Source: Clostridia bacterium (GTDB taxonomy: Bacteria > Bacillota_A > Clostridia > Christensenellales > Borkfalkiaceae). From it: a stretch of DNA of 6,181 nt. Shown piece by piece: positions 1 through 5,849 of this stretch (positions are counted from its first letter, which is position 1; each line of letters begins with the position of its first letter). A program made the position numbers and the translations under genes. Where the stretch lies: contig JAFTQY010000073.1 in assembly GCA_017462505.1 (NCBI GenBank), positions 1 through 6,181 on the forward strand, in the 5' to 3' direction. The notes under the pieces were generated by a model. That model was not told the origin of the DNA and made no database searches. It worked only from the letters and a program-made list of their open reading frames with translations.

Positions 1-33
1 ATAACAGCCGTTTTTTGGCAAAAGGGGTATACC

Positions 34-753
34 GTGTCTGCGTTGAAACGCTATTTTGTGGATAAAAATGAAGAGGTGACCGAGCTTTGCGGCGAGGAAT
101 TCGAGCACGCGAAAAACGTGTTGCGTTTGGGCGTGGGCGACGAAGTGATCTTGCTGGATAATAGCGGCAAGGAATACACCGCCGTCATCGCGCAGGCGGA
201 AAAAAAGCGCATGCTCTTAAACGTCGTGCGCGAAGAAGTGGGCGAACGAGAACCGCGCGCGGACGTGTGTCTTTTGTTCGGGTATCTGAAAAACGCCGAT
301 AAAAACGAATTTATCGTGCAAAAGGCGGTGGAACTGGGCGTAAAGAAGATCGGCGCGTTCTCGTCGGAATTTTCTTCGGCGTATATGAACGCCAACAAGC
401 TGGAACGCTTGAACAAGGTCGCAAAAGAGGCGGCGAAACAATGCCTGCGTGCGACTGCGCCCGAGGTGGTGTATTTTGACAAGCTGGAAAAGGCGTTGTC
501 GGCGGCGGACGGGTATGAAAACAAGCTGTTTGCGTGCGAGTTTGCGACCGAAAGCAAGCGGGACGTGTCGGCTTTGGCGGGGTCGACCGCGATCGTGATC
601 GGGAGCGAGGGTGGCTTTTCCCGTGCGGAAGAGGAGCTGGCAAGCTCGCTTGGGTTTGCCTCGGTGACCCTCGGCAAGCGGATATTGCGTGCGGACACGG
701 CGGCGGTTGCGCTTACGTCCGTGGTCATGTTTAGCTTGGGGGAACTTCGATGA
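34..753 (+). CDS. rsmE: 16S rRNA (uracil-1498-N3)-methyltransferase RsmE
   Basis: RsmE methylates N3 of U1498 in 16S rRNA within the 30S subunit, using S-adenosylmethionine; it belongs to the SPOUT class with a C-terminal knotted domain. The 239-residue protein has the family's usual length. Residues 1-70 form the PUA-like N-terminal domain (RYFVD at 6-10 is the typical opening). The block around 85-140 has the family pattern LKNADKNEFIVQKAVELGV and later EAAKQCLRA. The SAM-binding knot motifs are IGSEGGF (189-195) and LGKRILRADTA (213-223); the usual forms are IGPEGG and LRAETA, so Pro to Ser and Glu to Asp are mild variants. The start is GTG at 34, preceded by AAAGGGG at 21-27 with 6 bases between; a TTG at 43 is less well placed. 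The reading frame is open back to the window edge. The stop overlaps the mtaB start (ATGA), so the two are co-translated. In many Bacillota prmA lies just upstream. Confidence 0.95.
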   Translation: MSALKRYFVDKNEEVTELCGEEFEHAKNVLRLGVGDEVILLDNSGKEYTAVIAQAEKKRMLLNVVREEVGEREPRADVCLLFGYLKNADKNEFIVQKAVELGVKKIGAFSSEFSSAYMNANKLERLNKVAKEAAKQCLRATAPEVVYFDKLEKALSAADGYENKLFACEFATESKRDVSALAGSTAIVIGSEGGFSRAEEELASSLGFASVTLGKRILRADTAAVALTSVVMFSLGELR

Positions 754-2006
754 AAGCGGTGGTATATACCCTCGGTTGCAAGGTCAACGACGTGGAGAGC
801 GGCTCGATCATACGGGGCTTGGAAGAGCTGGGTTACATCGTTTCGCGGGAGTTAGAGCCTGCCGATTTGTATATTATCAACACGTGTGCGGTGACCGCCG
901 AGGCGGAGCGAAAAAGCCGTCAGACGGTGGGGAAATTTATCAAATGCAACCCTGCCGCCAAGGTGATCGTGTGCGGGTGCGCCTCTCAAAAGTCGCCAAG
1001 CGCGTTTTTGGAAAAGGGAGAGGGCGTGTACGCGGTGACGGGCGCGCAACGGAAAAACAGCGTGCTGGAAATCGTGCGCGAGGGCTTGCTTGGCGCGCGC
1101 AAAGGCGCGCTGATCGAAAGCGAAAAGACCTACGGGGAAATGCCCTTGCCCGAGTGTTTGAAAACGAGAAATTTCGTCAAGATACAGGACGGGTGTAATC
1201 GGTTTTGTTCCTATTGCGTTATCCCGTATTTGCGGGGCAGGAGCAGATCGCGTTCGTTGGAGAGCGCGGCGGCGGAAATTTTGCAAAGCACGGCGCAGGA
1301 AACTGTGGTGACGGGCATAGACGTATCCGAATATAAGGACGAGCAGGGGCGGGATCTTGCCGATTTGATGCTTGCGATCAAGGACGCGGACACCCGTATC
1401 CGTTTGGGGTCGTTAGAGGTCAGCTTGATCACGGACAGATTTTTGTCCGCTTTAAAGCAGGTGAAACGGTTTGCTCCGCAATTTCATCTGTCATTGCAAA
1501 GCGGCTCGAACGACGTTTTAAAGAGTATGAACCGCCATTATACCCGCGAGGAATATCTTGCGGCGTGTCAAAGGATATACGCGGCGTTTCCAAACGCGGC
1601 GATCACGACGGATATTATCGTCGGTTTTCCTACGGAAACGGAAGAGGATTTTTTGCAATCCTTGAAAATTGTGGACGAGGCGGGGTTTGCGCAGGTGCAT
1701 GCCTTTCCCTATTCCCCGCGCGAGGGGACGAACGCGTACAAGCGGTATAAGGAGCTGCCCGCCGCGCTGAAAAAAGAGCGCGTGGAAAGGTTGCTCGCCG
1801 CGGCGGCGGCGCAAAAGCGGCGGTACATGGAAAGCTTTATCGGCAAGGACGTGGAGCTTGTGCCCGAGAACTGTTTCGACGGGTATACGGAGGGGTATTC
1901 CGAAAATTATATCCGCACGTACGTGGCGGGGGATATCGGCAAAGAGCCAACCCATGTCTGCATTGAACGGCTGTTTAAAGACGGTGTTTTGGCGCGACCC
2001 GTATGA
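750..2006 (+). CDS. mtaB: tRNA (t6A37) methylthiotransferase MtaB
   Basis: MtaB converts t6A to ms2t6A at position 37 of ANN-decoding tRNAs, stabilising codon-anticodon pairing. It is a radical-SAM enzyme with two [4Fe-4S] clusters. The 418-residue protein shows all three parts of the family. The N-terminal UPF0004 domain has cluster cysteines at C10 (in TLGCKVN), C46 (in NTCAVT) and C77 (in CGCAS). The radical-SAM domain has the C149-x3-C153-x2-C156 motif. A C-terminal TRAM domain starts near residue 363. TLGCKVN at the N-terminus separates MtaB from MiaB and RimO. The length is at the short end of the family, with a compact TRAM region. The ATG at 750 overlaps the rsmE stop by 4 bases and has a GGGGGAA ribosome-binding site about 6 bases upstream inside rsmE, so translational coupling is expected. 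The same order (yqeU-yqeV) is found in Bacillus subtilis. Confidence 0.95.
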   Translation: MKAVVYTLGCKVNDVESGSIIRGLEELGYIVSRELEPADLYIINTCAVTAEAERKSRQTVGKFIKCNPAAKVIVCGCASQKSPSAFLEKGEGVYAVTGAQRKNSVLEIVREGLLGARKGALIESEKTYGEMPLPECLKTRNFVKIQDGCNRFCSYCVIPYLRGRSRSRSLESAAAEILQSTAQETVVTGIDVSEYKDEQGRDLADLMLAIKDADTRIRLGSLEVSLITDRFLSALKQVKRFAPQFHLSLQSGSNDVLKSMNRHYTREEYLAACQRIYAAFPNAAITTDIIVGFPTETEEDFLQSLKIVDEAGFAQVHAFPYSPREGTNAYKRYKELPAALKKERVERLLAAAAAQKRRYMESFIGKDVELVPENCFDGYTEGYSENYIRTYVAGDIGKEPTHVCIERLFKDGVLARPV

Positions 2007-2062
2007 GGGGCGCGCATAAAAAAGAAGATTTTTGATTGCCGCAAGGCAAAGGAGAAAGGATT

Positions 2063-2398
2063 ATGGAAAACTGTATTTTTTGTAAAATTATCGCGGGGGA
2101 TATCCCGTCGCCGAGACTGTACGAGGATGATAAAATGATCGTCATTCGCGATATCGAACCAAAGGCAAAACTGCATTATCTGTGTATTCCCAAGGCGCAT
2201 TTTGCGTTGCTGTCCGAAATGGACGATCAGCGCGCGGAAATCGTAAAGCATTGCTTTCAGGTGATCCCCACGATAGAAAAAGAGCTTGGCTTGGAGGGCG
2301 GCTATCGCGTGATCATCAATCAAGGCGAAAACGGCGGGCAGACGGTTCACCATTTGCATATCCACCTGCTCGGCGGTGAAAAGCTGGCGGATTTTTAA
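2063..2398 (+). CDS. HIT-family (HinT-like) nucleotide-binding hydrolase
   Basis: This 111-residue protein is a HIT-domain purine nucleoside phosphoramidase of the HinT branch, a small homodimeric cytoplasmic enzyme that hydrolyses AMP-lysine or other adenosine phosphoramidates. The physiological substrate in bacteria is not settled. It carries the defining histidine triad H97-L-H99-I-H101-L-L, with H99 the expected nucleophile, and the N-terminal CIFCKI motif (C4, C7) that with PKxH (H46) is typical of the HinT group. Length matches the family. The ATG at 2063 is chosen because AAAGGAG lies at 2048-2054, 8 bases upstream; an in-frame TTG at 2036 has no such site. The gene follows mtaB by 56 bases with no terminator between, so it is probably in the same transcript, and it is closed by the hairpin at 2443-2482. 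Confidence 0.93.
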   Translation: MENCIFCKIIAGDIPSPRLYEDDKMIVIRDIEPKAKLHYLCIPKAHFALLSEMDDQRAEIVKHCFQVIPTIEKELGLEGGYRVIINQGENGGQTVHHLHIHLLGGEKLADF

Positions 2399-2442
2399 GG
2401 CTTTTTCAAAGGACAAGGTTTAAAAGTAAATAATCGGGCAAT

Positions 2443-2482
2443 AATACTCGCACGGCAAACAAAGCCGTGGGGGTATTTTTTT
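2443..2482 (+). terminator. Intrinsic terminator after the HIT gene, abutting the next start codon
   Basis: The stem CACGGC (2451-2456) pairs with GCCGTG (2464-2469) around an AAACAAA loop. After one G-G mismatch it continues with seven more pairs (2443-2449 with 2471-2477, one of them G-U). The T tract runs 2476-2482, and the ATG of the next gene begins at 2483. The GGGGG run (2469-2473) that could act as ribosome-binding site for that gene lies in the 3' arm of the stem. Confidence 0.85.
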
Positions 2483-2926
2483 ATGCTGTTTCGGCGGTTT
2501 TATCAATTTATTACGGCGTTGGTTGCGCTTGCGATCGTGTGCGTGATCGGGCTTGGGTTTTGCGCCGCAAACGTCAGCAAGCTTGACGGGCTTTCGGGGG
2601 AGCGGGTGTTTTATTTAGACAGTCCGTCGTCGCAGGGCTTGCGCAAGGAAGAGCTTTCGCCGCTCGATATTTTCCGCGTGGAGGGGGAGAGCGTGCGTTT
2701 TGCGCGGACGGAGGAAACGGAAGAGGCGCTGGTGTCGCGTATTCGGGATATGTACGGGGCGAGGGTGCTGTTTTCGGAAAGCGCTTGCGGGGTGACGTCC
2801 TATTATTGTTACGTAGGCGCGTGGCAAAACGGCGTGGAGCTGGACGGCGTAACCGTCAATTTGCATATCGCGGTATCGGAAACCGCCTGCGCGGTGGGTA
2901 CGCCGATTATTTTCGACGGATTTTAA
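2483..2926 (+). CDS. Small membrane-anchored or secreted protein, weakly YwmB-like
   Basis: I do not firmly recognise this 147-residue protein. Residues 1-7 carry two arginines, followed by a hydrophobic segment at about 8-28, which suggests a signal anchor or signal peptide with the rest outside the membrane. The exported part begins near VFYLDSPSSQ (42-51) and contains LSPLDIFRVEGESV (58-71), a Glu-rich helix (76-90), YGARVLF (91-97), a Cys/Tyr-rich VTSYYCY (104-110), and ends with VNLHIA (125-130) and GTPIIFDGF (139-147). The VNLHIA...GTPII ending recalls the C-terminus of the YwmB family, which sits in a sporulation-linked gene cluster in Bacillus; this is a resemblance from memory and is weak. 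There are four cysteines outside the hydrophobic segment or at its end (C27, C102, C109, C136). The ATG at 2483 is the only start that keeps arginines before the hydrophobic stretch. The next gene follows after 89 bases and is of SpoIIQ type. Confidence 0.75.
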   Translation: MLFRRFYQFITALVALAIVCVIGLGFCAANVSKLDGLSGERVFYLDSPSSQGLRKEELSPLDIFRVEGESVRFARTEETEEALVSRIRDMYGARVLFSESACGVTSYYCYVGAWQNGVELDGVTVNLHIAVSETACAVGTPIIFDGF

Positions 2927-2953
2927 GAAAGTGCGTTTTGAGAAAAAAAGACG

Positions 2954-2983
2954 GGTATAAATACCGTCCGTATGGGCAAACAT
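2954..2983 (+). promoter_or_regulatory. Candidate sigma-F/G-type promoter upstream of the spoIIQ-like gene
   Basis: GGTATA at 2954-2959 is followed, after 15 bases, by GGCAAACAT at 2975-2983. This resembles the forespore sigma-F pattern (about GYATA, 15 bases, GGnnAnAnT), with the A at the seventh position of the -10 replaced by C. A transcript would start about 25 bases before the coding start and just ahead of the GGAGG ribosome-binding site. The match is partial and rests on the SpoIIQ assignment for much of its weight. Confidence 0.3.
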
Positions 2984-3015
2984 TTACATACAAAACGATT
3001 TTCGGAGGCGAAAAA

Positions 3016-3732
3016 ATGGAAAACAACCAAACGAACGACAACAAGGAAAAGAAAGAAAAAGCGTTTGACGGCGGCGAAGCGCCCAAGACGGAAAAGAAGA
3101 ACGAAAAGGGTAAGAAAAAGCGCATGAACGGCGAAAAGAAATTTTATTTGTTCACGGCGATCAGCTGCGCGGTGGTGTTGCTTGCCATTATCATTGTGGC
3201 GGTGATAGTGACGAACTCGGGCGCGAGCGAACAGGTGGGCGTACGCCCCGGTATCAGCAGCGAAAGTTCTTCGGACGGCGGGGATAACAGCGGGGACGAG
3301 CCTGTGATCACCTTGCCCGAGGGTATGATCTCGCCCGTGGCGACGGTGACGGTAGGGAATGATTACGGTTTCCACCAGAGCCAAACGCTGGGCTGGTATT
3401 ACGTGCACGAGGGGGTCGATTTCACAGCGGCGGCGGGTACGGAAGTGCTTGCGGCGGACGACGGCGTGGTGGAAAGCGTGTATAAGGACGACCTGCTTTT
3501 GGGCACGGAGATCGTGATTTCGCACGGGGACGGGTTGAAAACGCTGTATCGGTTCGTGACGGAAACGGACGGCTTGACGGTCGGGAAAACGGTGAAGAAG
3601 GGGGACGTGATCGCGACGGTCGCAGAGCCCACGGGCAACGAATATAAGGACGGCGCGCATTTGCATTTTGAGGTTCTTGAAAACGGCAAGAGCGTAGACC
3701 CCACCAAATATTTGACCTTGGAAGAAAAATAA
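3016..3732 (+). CDS. SpoIIQ-like membrane-anchored M23 (LytM) domain protein
   Basis: This 238-residue protein has a Lys/Glu-rich cytoplasmic tail (1-42), one transmembrane helix (about 43-66), a Ser/Gly/Asp-rich linker (70-98) and an M23/LytM domain (about 105-234). Expected zinc ligands are present: H131 and D135 in HEGVD, and H217 in HLHFEV, with H215 also kept. The other catalytic His of active LytM enzymes (in T-x-Y-x-H) is Phe here (TLYRF, F180). The tail-helix-LytM layout with no coiled coil, and the S-x-T-L-x-W...H-x-G-x-D pattern ahead of the first ligand, match clostridial SpoIIQ. That protein sits in the forespore membrane and joins SpoIIIAH to bridge the engulfment gap. Another M23 envelope protein is possible. 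The ATG at 3016 follows GGAGG (3004-3008) by 7 bases; upstream in-frame codons extend into the preceding gene and are not used. A 15-bp-stem terminator follows. Confidence 0.9.
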   Translation: MENNQTNDNKEKKEKAFDGGEAPKTEKKNEKGKKKRMNGEKKFYLFTAISCAVVLLAIIIVAVIVTNSGASEQVGVRPGISSESSSDGGDNSGDEPVITLPEGMISPVATVTVGNDYGFHQSQTLGWYYVHEGVDFTAAAGTEVLAADDGVVESVYKDDLLLGTEIVISHGDGLKTLYRFVTETDGLTVGKTVKKGDVIATVAEPTGNEYKDGAHLHFEVLENGKSVDPTKYLTLEEK

Positions 3733-3764
3733 TTTTTCGGCGCGCGGAATTTTCGGCTTTTTTG

Positions 3765-3802
3765 GCGCGGCGGTCGTGAACGGTCACGATCGCCGCGCTT
3801 TT
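3765..3802 (+). terminator. Long-stem intrinsic terminator after the M23 gene
   Basis: A 15-bp stem pairs 3765-3779 with 3784-3798 (one G-T wobble at 3773/3790) around a four-base ACGG loop, followed by TTTT and then CC and a second T-rich stretch. The stem is long and very GC-rich in its outer half. The opposite strand has an A run after the stem, so it should terminate only + strand transcription. Confidence 0.8.
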
Positions 3803-3894
3803 CCGTTCTTATTGCCTTTTACGCGCTAAAATAGGACATATTCTCTGCGCCTGCCGCATAAGATAACTTGGCAAAAAATAAGCGGAGAAATGCT

Positions 3895-5361
3895 ATGAAA
3901 AGAGGGACGAAAAGAATAGGTGCGGCGTTGCTTGCTCTCGCTTGCGCACTTTTGGGGCTGTTGGGGTTTGTCGGTTGTAAAAAGCCGACGAAAAGCTATA
4001 CGCGCTATGAGATCACGGCGGAATACGCCCCCGAAAACCGCACGCTTGCGGGCACGGCGAAGGTCACGTTTGAAAACGGCGGCGACGGCGCGGTTTCCCT
4101 TTTAAAATTCCGCTTAGCCCCCAACGCGTATCGAAAAGACGCGCTGTATAAGCCCGTTTCCACGGCGTTGCATGCGGCGGCGTATTACGACGGGGAAAGC
4201 TATGGCGAAATGGTGATTTCCAGCGTGCACGGCGCAAAGAGCTGGGAAGTAATGGGCGACGACGAAAATATCCTTTACGTGTACCTGCCCGAAACGCTGT
4301 ATCAAGGGGATCGGGTCGTGCTGGATATCGGTTTTTTGACCAAGCTTGCCGCGGTCAACCACCGTACTGGCGTGAGTAAAAAAACGGTCAATCTCGGCAA
4401 TTTTTATCCCACTCTTTGCGGGGTGAAAAACGGCGGCTTTTACGAAACGGCGTACTATGCCGAGGGCACGCCCTTTTATACCAATACCGCCGATTATTCC
4501 CTGCGCTTGACCCTGCCTAAGGACTACGTGGTGGCGGTGACGGGCGGGAGCGTGGTCGAACGGACGCTGGAAAGCAAAAAGGTATGCGCCGCGTCCTGCG
4601 CGGGCGCACGGGAATTTGCCCTGACCCTTTCGCGGGCATACCGTGTTTTGGAAAAGCAGGTGGGCGATAACGAGCTGGCCTATTATTACTATGCGGACGA
4701 AAAACCGCAGGCGACCTTGGACGCGGCGGCACAGGCGTTTGCGTATTATGAAAATACGTTTGGGACGTACCCGTATCGCGATTATGCCGTTGCGGAAACG
4801 GGCTTGTGTCTGGATTACGCGGCGTATTCGGGCTTGCTGTTTTTGTCCGATAGCCTGACGGGCGCGGCGCGTACGGCGGCGGTGGCGGAGGGTATCGCGC
4901 GACAATGGTGGGGGGAAACCGTGGGCAGCGATAACCTCGAAAACGGCTGGCAAAGCGAGGGCTTGGCGGCGTATTCGGCGGCGTGCTTTTTCGATAGACA
5001 TGCCGATTACGGGGTGCGGCGGGACGATCTAGTGGCGCAATCGCTCAAAGAATACCGTTCCTATTACGACGTATACGGGAGCGTGTTGGGGCGGACGGAT
5101 ACGCGCATGACAAAGCACCTTTCCGAGTTTGTGGGCGGCTACGAATACCGTTGTATTGCCCGCGATAAGGCGGTGGTGATGTTCGATACCTTGCGCAAGA
5201 GCGTGGGGGATAAAAAATTTTTTGCCGCGCTTAGGCGGTATTACGGCGCAAACCGCTTTGCGATGGCGGGCGTGGGGACGCTGGTAGGCGCGTTTGAAAA
5301 ATCGGGCGTGGACGCGCACGGCTTTTTCGACGGCTTTTTGAGCGGTAAAGCGATTTTATAA
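3895..5361 (+). CDS. Lipoprotein with M1 aminopeptidase fold lacking the catalytic residues (pseudopeptidase)
   Basis: This 488-residue protein begins with a lipoprotein signal peptide: basic MKRGTKR, a hydrophobic stretch and lipobox F-V-G-C with C28 as the lipidated residue, so it should be anchored on the outer face of the membrane. Residues about 34-265 resemble the M1 N-terminal beta domain and 275-488 the gluzincin domain (FGTYPYRDY at 289-297, RQWWG at 336-340, LRRYYG late). M1 enzymes cleave N-terminal amino acids with zinc held by HEXXH-x18-E. Here the HEXXH positions read E332-G-I-A-R336. The third ligand E355 is kept at exactly the right distance, but the Tyr of the VPYxKG motif is R423, and the GxMEN region (around 307-311) reads DYAAY. 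It should therefore not be an active peptidase; a binding or scaffold role is possible but unknown. The frame is intact. ATG 3895 follows GGAG (3884-3887) by 7 bases; an upstream TTG at 3868 lacks a ribosome-binding site. Confidence 0.88.
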   Translation: MKRGTKRIGAALLALACALLGLLGFVGCKKPTKSYTRYEITAEYAPENRTLAGTAKVTFENGGDGAVSLLKFRLAPNAYRKDALYKPVSTALHAAAYYDGESYGEMVISSVHGAKSWEVMGDDENILYVYLPETLYQGDRVVLDIGFLTKLAAVNHRTGVSKKTVNLGNFYPTLCGVKNGGFYETAYYAEGTPFYTNTADYSLRLTLPKDYVVAVTGGSVVERTLESKKVCAASCAGAREFALTLSRAYRVLEKQVGDNELAYYYYADEKPQATLDAAAQAFAYYENTFGTYPYRDYAVAETGLCLDYAAYSGLLFLSDSLTGAARTAAVAEGIARQWWGETVGSDNLENGWQSEGLAAYSAACFFDRHADYGVRRDDLVAQSLKEYRSYYDVYGSVLGRTDTRMTKHLSEFVGGYEYRCIARDKAVVMFDTLRKSVGDKKFFAALRRYYGANRFAMAGVGTLVGAFEKSGVDAHGFFDGFLSGKAIL

Positions 5362-5363
5362 GC

Positions 5364-5401
5364 AGAAAACGCTTGCAAAATCCTCGCCGCAGGGGTATAA
5401 T
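5364..5401 (+). promoter_or_regulatory. Sigma-A-type promoter of the fmdB-like gene, with cre-like overlap
   Basis: TTGCAA (5373-5378) and TATAAT (5396-5401) are separated by exactly 17 bases, giving a start near 5408 and a 5' leader of about 26 bases. AGAAAACGCTTGCA at 5364-5377 overlaps the -35 box and matches 8 of the 10 fixed positions of the CcpA cre consensus TGWNANCGNTNWCA. The promoter is well supported; the operator reading is weak. Confidence 0.75.
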
Positions 5402-5433
5402 GAAAGGACAAAGACGAACAGGAAGTGACAAAA

Positions 5434-5631
5434 ATGCCCTTTTTACAGTACAAATGCAAAACCTGCGGCAAGAAATTTGACGAGCTGGTGAAGGTATACA
5501 CGGACAAAGTACCCTGCCCCGACTGCGGCGGAGAAACGGAACGCGATTATTCGGGCGAAATGTATTCCGCGACGGGCAAGGCAAGCAAAAAATGTAGCGG
5601 GAATTGCAAAACGTGCAGCGGCTGCAAATAA
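5434..5631 (+). CDS. FmdB-type small zinc-ribbon protein
   Basis: This 65-residue protein opens with MPFLQYKC, the usual start of the FmdB regulatory/zinc-ribbon family, whose members are small and mostly of unknown function (the name comes from a putative regulator of formamide and acetamide genes). The zinc ribbon is formed by C8-x2-C11 and C28-x2-C31 (CPDCGG). The C-terminus adds four more cysteines, C54-x3-C58-x2-C61-x2-C64, in a Ser/Lys/Gly-rich tail that could hold a second metal. The ATG at 5434 is preferred over an in-frame GTG at 5425 because AGGAAG (5420-5425) lies 8 bases upstream and because MP[IF]xxYxC is the family's N-terminus. It has its own promoter 33 bases upstream and a terminator 18 bases after the stop, so it is probably a single-gene transcript. 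No function should be assigned from the family name. Confidence 0.9.
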   Translation: MPFLQYKCKTCGKKFDELVKVYTDKVPCPDCGGETERDYSGEMYSATGKASKKCSGNCKTCSGCK

Positions 5632-5648
5632 TAAATTGTGCTAAACGG

Positions 5649-5672
5649 ACGGGCGACCGCCCGTTTTTTCTT
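5649..5672 (+). terminator. Intrinsic terminator after the fmdB-like gene
   Basis: A perfect 6-bp stem ACGGGC (5649-5654) with GCCCGT (5659-5664) closes a GACC tetraloop, followed by a T tract (5664-5669) and CTT. It separates the protein-coding part of the window from the rRNA promoter region. Confidence 0.88.
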
Positions 5673-5774
5673 GCACGTGAAATGCTTCGCGCGACATATT
5701 ATATATAATAGTGCATTTTACACGGAGAAAAAGGCGTATAAAAACGGGAGATTTTCGCTGAAAGAAATTTTTTT

Positions 5775-5843
5775 GAAAAAAGTAAAAAAAATTGAAAAAG
5801 TTTGAAAAAAACGCTTGACTTTCTTTTTTGTAAATGGTATTAT
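5775..5843 (+). promoter_or_regulatory. Strong rRNA-type promoter with A-tract UP element
   Basis: TTGACT (5815-5820) and TATTAT (5838-5843) are 17 bases apart, and TGG at 5835-5837 makes an extended -10. Upstream lie four A tracts centred near 5778, 5787, 5797 and 5808, spaced about one helical turn, which is the form of an UP element and should curve the DNA. Transcription would start near 5850 and run into the 23S gene. Confidence 0.85.
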
Positions 5844-5849
5844 ATCTAA

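Noticed and set aside
2923..3666. Long - strand open frame of 247 codons opposite the M23 gene
   Set aside because: His/Arg-rich composition is typical of the antisense of GC-rich coding DNA; the + strand protein has clear domain motifs.
3728..3764. Second terminator or repeat in AATTTTTCGG...AATTTTCGG
   Set aside because: The two copies are direct, not inverted, so they form no hairpin; likely low-complexity similarity.
3812..3844. Promoter for the M1-fold lipoprotein (TTGCCT with TATTCT, or TAAAAT alone)
   Set aside because: Spacings of 19-21 bases or no recognisable -35; a promoter must exist after the terminator but I cannot place it.
4114..5001. Long - strand open frame of 295 codons opposite the M1-fold gene
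   Set aside because: Arg/Ile/His-rich antisense shadow; the sense frame has a signal peptide, lipobox and M1 register.
5697..5709. TATTAT/TATAAT sequences as a second, upstream rRNA promoter
   Set aside because: No -35 box at 16-18 bases; the nearest TTGCAC is 20 or 27 bases away. The stretch is a 12-base A/T palindrome (5698-5709) and may simply be low complexity.
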